From contig JADHXD010000009.1 in assembly GCA_016783145.1 (NCBI GenBank), positions 1 through 55,058 on the forward strand: a stretch of 55,058 nt of DNA, written 5' to 3'. How positions within the stretch are numbered: the stretch's first letter is position 1; each line of letters opens with the position of its first letter. Position numbers and translations under genes: made by a program. The stretch comes from Anaerolineae bacterium (lineage in GTDB: Bacteria; Chloroflexota; Anaerolineae; JAFGEY01). Under the pieces are notes generated by a model, which worked only from the letters and a program-made list of their open reading frames with translations, did no database searches and was not told where the DNA came from. This document shows positions 52,634-55,058 of the stretch, piece after piece.

Positions 52634-53749
52634 TTACCCCAGCTCGGCGACGATCTCGTGCAGGCGCTCCATATCGGCGCTGGTGATCGGGCGCTCGGGC
52701 AGAAAGGGGCACCCCGCCGACGCGCGCGTCGAGACCTCATAGGTGCCGATGCGGCGGGCCAGGGCCATGATCTCGTTCTTGTCGTAGGCGATCAGCGGGC
52801 GCAGGATGGGCAGCTCTGTGCCCCAGGTGATGGCGGCCATATTGTTCAACGTCTGGCTGGCGACCTGCCCCAGGCTGTCTCCCATCACCAGCGCCTGGAT
52901 GCGGTACCGGTCGGCCAGTTCCGCAGCCTTGGCGACCATGGTCCGCTTGCAGAACACGCACGTCCATCGCTCCTGGCCGATCTGGTAGAGGCGGTCCACG
53001 ACGGGCCCCAGCACCTCGCGGTGATCCAGGATCACGGGCTTGATCGTCCAGCCGGGGGACCAGCGCTCGAGGATCCGGCAGTTGTCCAGCGCTTTCTGCC
53101 GCTCGGTGTCGCTCTGCGCAAAGTGCAGGGGGATGATCCCGCAGCCGCGGCGCAGCATCAGCCAGGCGGCGACCGGCGAATCGATCCCTCCGGAGAGCAG
53201 GGCAAAGGCGCGGCCCTGCGTGCTGATCGGCATGCCCCCCGGCCCCGGGATCACCTGCCCATAGATCGACGTCCCCTCCGCGCGCACCTCGACGCCGATG
53301 GTCACATCCGCCTCGTCCGATAGGTCCACCCTGGCCCCCGTGGCCTCGAAGACCGCCCCTCCGAGGAGGCGGCCGATCTCGGGCGAGGGGTAAGGGAACG
53401 ACTTGTCGGCCCTGCGCGCCCGCACGCGGTAGCTCATCCCCGGCCCCAGGCCGATGCGACCGGCCTGGGCGAGCACCTCGGCGCGAATGGCCTCCATGTC
53501 GGAAGGGACGCGGCTCACCGGGCTGAGCGAGGCCACGCCGAACACGCGCCGGAGGTGCGCGAGCGCCCCCTCCCCGTCCTCGTCAGCGACCTCGACGTAG
53601 ATCCGCTGCCCTTCGCTCCACACGCTGCCCGAGAGGTCGCCCTGTCGCAGCGCGCCGCGCAGGTTGCGCCGCAGCTTGCGCACGAAGAAGCTGCGGTTCT
53701 TGCCCTTGATGCCGATCTCGCCGACGTAGCGTACCAGGATCAGTCCCAT
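52634..53749 (-). CDS. thiI: tRNA 4-thiouridine synthetase
   Basis: Sulfur transferase that makes s4U8 in tRNA and can supply sulfur for thiamine; 371 aa, without the C-terminal rhodanese domain of E. coli ThiI. N-terminal ferredoxin-like domain (LVRYVGEIGIKGKNRSFF), THUMP domain (about 60-165) and PP-loop ATPase with ALLSGGIDSPVAAWLM. The Cys motif CVFCKRTMV and the ASAGCPFLPE cysteine near the end fit non-rhodanese ThiI proteins. ATG at 53749 with GAGGGAGG upstream. Confidence 0.95.
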   Translation of the reverse strand: MGLILVRYVGEIGIKGKNRSFFVRKLRRNLRGALRQGDLSGSVWSEGQRIYVEVADEDGEGALAHLRRVFGVASLSPVSRVPSDMEAIRAEVLAQAGRIGLGPGMSYRVRARRADKSFPYPSPEIGRLLGGAVFEATGARVDLSDEADVTIGVEVRAEGTSIYGQVIPGPGGMPISTQGRAFALLSGGIDSPVAAWLMLRRGCGIIPLHFAQSDTERQKALDNCRILERWSPGWTIKPVILDHREVLGPVVDRLYQIGQERWTCVFCKRTMVAKAAELADRYRIQALVMGDSLGQVASQTLNNMAAITWGTELPILRPLIAYDKNEIMALARRIGTYEVSTRASAGCPFLPERPITSADMERLHEIVAELG

Positions 53750-53820
53750 CGCTCGCCTCCCTCGCTGTGCCCCCCACCACTGAGCGTATTGTAGCCCAAA
53801 CCCCGCTGCGGGCAAGTAGA

Positions 53821-53853
53821 AGACCCTAACGGTCTCGGAGACCGTTAGGGTCT
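53821..53853. repeat. 16-bp perfect inverted repeat
   Basis: AGACCCTAACGGTCTC, one G, then GAGACCGTTAGGGTCT. It lies upstream of thiI and before the repeats leading to the CRISPR array. Confidence 0.92.
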
Positions 53854-53870
53854 ATGCCCGTCCCATCCCA

Positions 53871-54078
53871 CGGGGCGCGATGACCGCGCCCCTACACAAC
53901 GATGGCCGGTAGGGGCGGGGGTCATCCCGCCCCGGTGCCTACACCACGGTTGGTCGTCCCCTGGGCGCGATGACCGCGCCCCTACACAACGGTTGCACGT
54001 TCCCCGGGCGCGATGACCGCGCCCCTACACGCCGACTGCCCGTTCCCTGGGCGCGATGACCGCGCCCCTACACAGCGG
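53871..54078. repeat. GC-rich repeats with GGGCGCGATGACCGCGCCC hairpins
   Basis: Four copies of GGGCGCGATGACCGCGCCC followed by CTACAC, at about 53874, 53963, 54007 and 54050, plus an inverted variant (GTAGGGGCGGGGGTCATCCC) near 53911. Each copy is itself a hairpin. The section is non-coding. Confidence 0.9.
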
Positions 54079-54082
54079 TTTT

Positions 54083-54179
54083 ACGCCCTCACGGGCATGC
54101 TTTCCACACAAGTGCCAGGCACTTGCAGAAAGTGCCTGGCACCGCGTCTCAATGCCCTAACGGGCATTCTTTGTTCCAC
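54083..54179 (-). CRISPR. decayed CRISPR repeats at the trailer end
   Basis: Two degenerate matches to the array repeat: one of 34 nt at 54146-54179 (one substitution, three bases missing) and a shorter one at 54083-54107. They are separated from the intact array by the small membrane protein gene. Decay at this end agrees with a leader at the other end. Confidence 0.8.
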
Positions 54180-54256
54180 CTTGAAGAGACAGGGATTGCT
54201 GTGGCGCGGGAGCAAGTTCGCTACGCTCGTCAGGCCCCTCAAACACAATCCCTCAG

Positions 54257-54481
54257 CTAGACATCCTCAAATCCTCCTTTCATTGCATAGGCCACATACT
54301 GGTAGGTGACACCACCCACCACGTAACAGAAATAACTGGCCAGCATCAGCGCATACATGCGCCTATCTGGGCGAAGCATGAGACCGACTCCAACAGTCAG
54401 GAGCAACCCTGCGAGATCCTCTCGCGCACGCTCGAACAGGCTGATAAAGAACGCTGCCACGTAGACCTTTATGTCCTCCAT
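54257..54481 (-). CDS. small two-helix membrane protein within the CRISPR region
   Basis: A 74-aa protein with no recognised family: MEDIKVYVAAFFISLFERAR, a helix LAGLLLTVGVGLML, a basic turn RPDRR and a second helix YALMLASYFCYVVGGVTYQY, then an acidic end. ATG at 54481 with GAGGAG upstream, which supports translation. It reads in the same direction as the CRISPR transcript and lies 54 bp beyond the last intact repeat, so it could be expressed by read-through from the leader. It sits between intact and decayed repeats, as if inserted into the array. A chance open frame is possible but the start context and helix pattern argue for a gene. Confidence 0.6.
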   Translation of the reverse strand: MEDIKVYVAAFFISLFERAREDLAGLLLTVGVGLMLRPDRRMYALMLASYFCYVVGGVTYQYVAYAMKGGFEDV

Positions 54482-54535
54482 AGGAGCTCCTCAGTACTTG
54501 GGTGAGGGACATCGCCCGACCGGCTTCCTGCTGCC

Positions 54536-54872
54536 GTCTCAATGCCCTGACGGGCATTCTTTGTTTTTCCACCCGGTCACACGTGCAACGGAAAGCTGCA
54601 CTGGAGAGACAGGTCTCAATGCCCTGACGGACATTCTTTGTTTTTCCACGGCATGGACACATTGATCCGGCAAAAGGCAGGGGTGTCTCAATGCCCTGAC
54701 GGGCATTCTTTGTTTTTCCACAGAAACCGGTTTCACGGTATATCACAGTATACAAGTGGTCTCAATGCCCTGACGGGCATTCTTTGTTTTTCCACTCGGC
54801 ATAGGGGTAGGGCGGGGGACAAGGGGCGACGATGAGTCTCAATGCCCTGACGGGCATTCTTTGTTTTTCCAC
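54536..54872 (-). CRISPR. CRISPR array, five 37-bp repeats and four spacers
   Basis: Repeats at 54536-54572, 54613-54649, 54685-54721, 54759-54795 and 54836-54872; all identical except one base in the second. Spacers are 40, 35, 37 and 40 nt and unrelated. On the minus strand the repeat starts GTGGAAAAACAAAG, has a stem AATGCCC-GTCA-GGGCATT and ends CATTGAGAC, like the ATTGAAAC-type ends that form the crRNA 5' handle. This makes the minus strand the transcribed one, with the leader to the right. The type (I or III) cannot be told without cas genes, none of which are in the window. Confidence 0.97.
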
Positions 54873-55058
54873 TCCCACGACAGATTCGCTGACCAGTACG
54901 GCCTTCCGGGGCTGCTCCTAACCACCTTGTAGCAGCCAATCCTATCCCCTCGTTTCAACGTACACACCTCCCTCCTCGAACCGAACCGGATCTCAAACAC
55001 TTGGTTTAACCTTTCAAAACACCCCCTTGCCCGCTTGCTTATTCGACACACACACACA
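54873..55058 (-). promoter_or_regulatory. presumed CRISPR leader, cut by the window end
   Basis: 186 bp to the right of the last repeat, less GC-rich than the surroundings, with no convincing gene. It contains a GTTGAAAC string (minus strand, near 54955) and ends in a CA dinucleotide run. The leader assignment rests on repeat orientation and on the decayed repeats at the opposite end. Confidence 0.5.

Noticed and set aside
54839..55057. 72-codon open frame over the last CRISPR repeat and the leader
   Set aside because: It reads into the repeat itself and has no start signal; treated as leader sequence.
1..55058. tRNA, rRNA, insertion sequence or prophage genes
   Set aside because: No tRNA cloverleaf, rRNA sequence, transposase, integrase or phage structural gene was recognised; the repeats carry no coding sequence.

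Overview
This 55 kb window is GC-rich and densely coded. It carries mostly single-copy bacterial housekeeping genes in short operons, with gaps full of short palindromic repeats. No rRNA, tRNA, transposase or phage gene was seen. Gene content (trmFO rather than a duplicated core, ribonuclease Y, NurA with a HAS-barrel protein, YbjN-like proteins, FHA/GAF membrane proteins, Pro/Thr-rich lipoproteins, GPH-type sugar transporter, tandem PPK2) and consensus sigma70 promoters suggest a Chloroflexota (Anaerolineae-like) bacterium. That assignment is an inference, because no taxonomic marker was compared.

Layout. 1-5.7 kb: an operon of a ClpA-type unfoldase, two YbjN-like paralogues, an unknown protein and a receiver/CpaE-like ATPase. 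6.0-10.8 kb: hisS, nadK, a B-box-type membrane protein and recN. 10.8-17.8 kb (minus): recX-rny, then nurA, a HAS-barrel protein, a WecG/TagA glycosyltransferase, an M42 peptidase and a HAD-GNAT fusion. 17.8-23.2 kb (minus): a possible structured RNA, a histidine kinase lacking its phospho-acceptor His, a sugar-type ABC ATPase and deoB. 23.4-28.4 kb: GAF and FHA signalling proteins, an oxidoreductase and a MazG-like protein. 28.6-31.4 kb: a thiol-redox locus. 31.4-40.1 kb: a kinase-like protein, transporter, GNAT, ABC-F, GDPD, adk and two PPK2. 40.1-46.3 kb (minus): PAC2 protein, polysaccharide genes, a YgeY-type hydrolase and galactokinase. 46.5-53.8 kb: beta-propeller lipoprotein, trmFO, unknown protein, endonuclease III and thiI. 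53.8-55.1 kb: repeats and a CRISPR array.

The most striking part is the redox locus. Downstream of trxB and trxA on the minus strand lie two consecutive thioredoxin-fold genes, each interrupted by one in-frame TGA. In the first, the TGA replaces the first Cys of the thioredoxin CGPC motif (giving UGPC). In the second, it lies in the active-site segment of a YuzD-like protein. Each TGA is followed at the expected distance by a short hairpin with a G-starting apical loop, as in bacterial SECIS elements. I read these as two tandem selenoproteins. The locus faces a CsoR/CstR-family repressor gene. The repressor keeps the two Cys but has Gln at the copper-binding His position, which favours persulfide sensing (CstR-like) over copper sensing. 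Its presumed operator sits exactly between two face-to-face promoters, one for each side. A YgeY-type hydrolase, the family named for its link to selenium metabolism, lies about 12 kb away.

The CRISPR array reads on the minus strand (five good repeats, four spacers). On its trailer side it runs into a small two-helix membrane protein gene, then into decayed repeats. No cas gene is inside the window.
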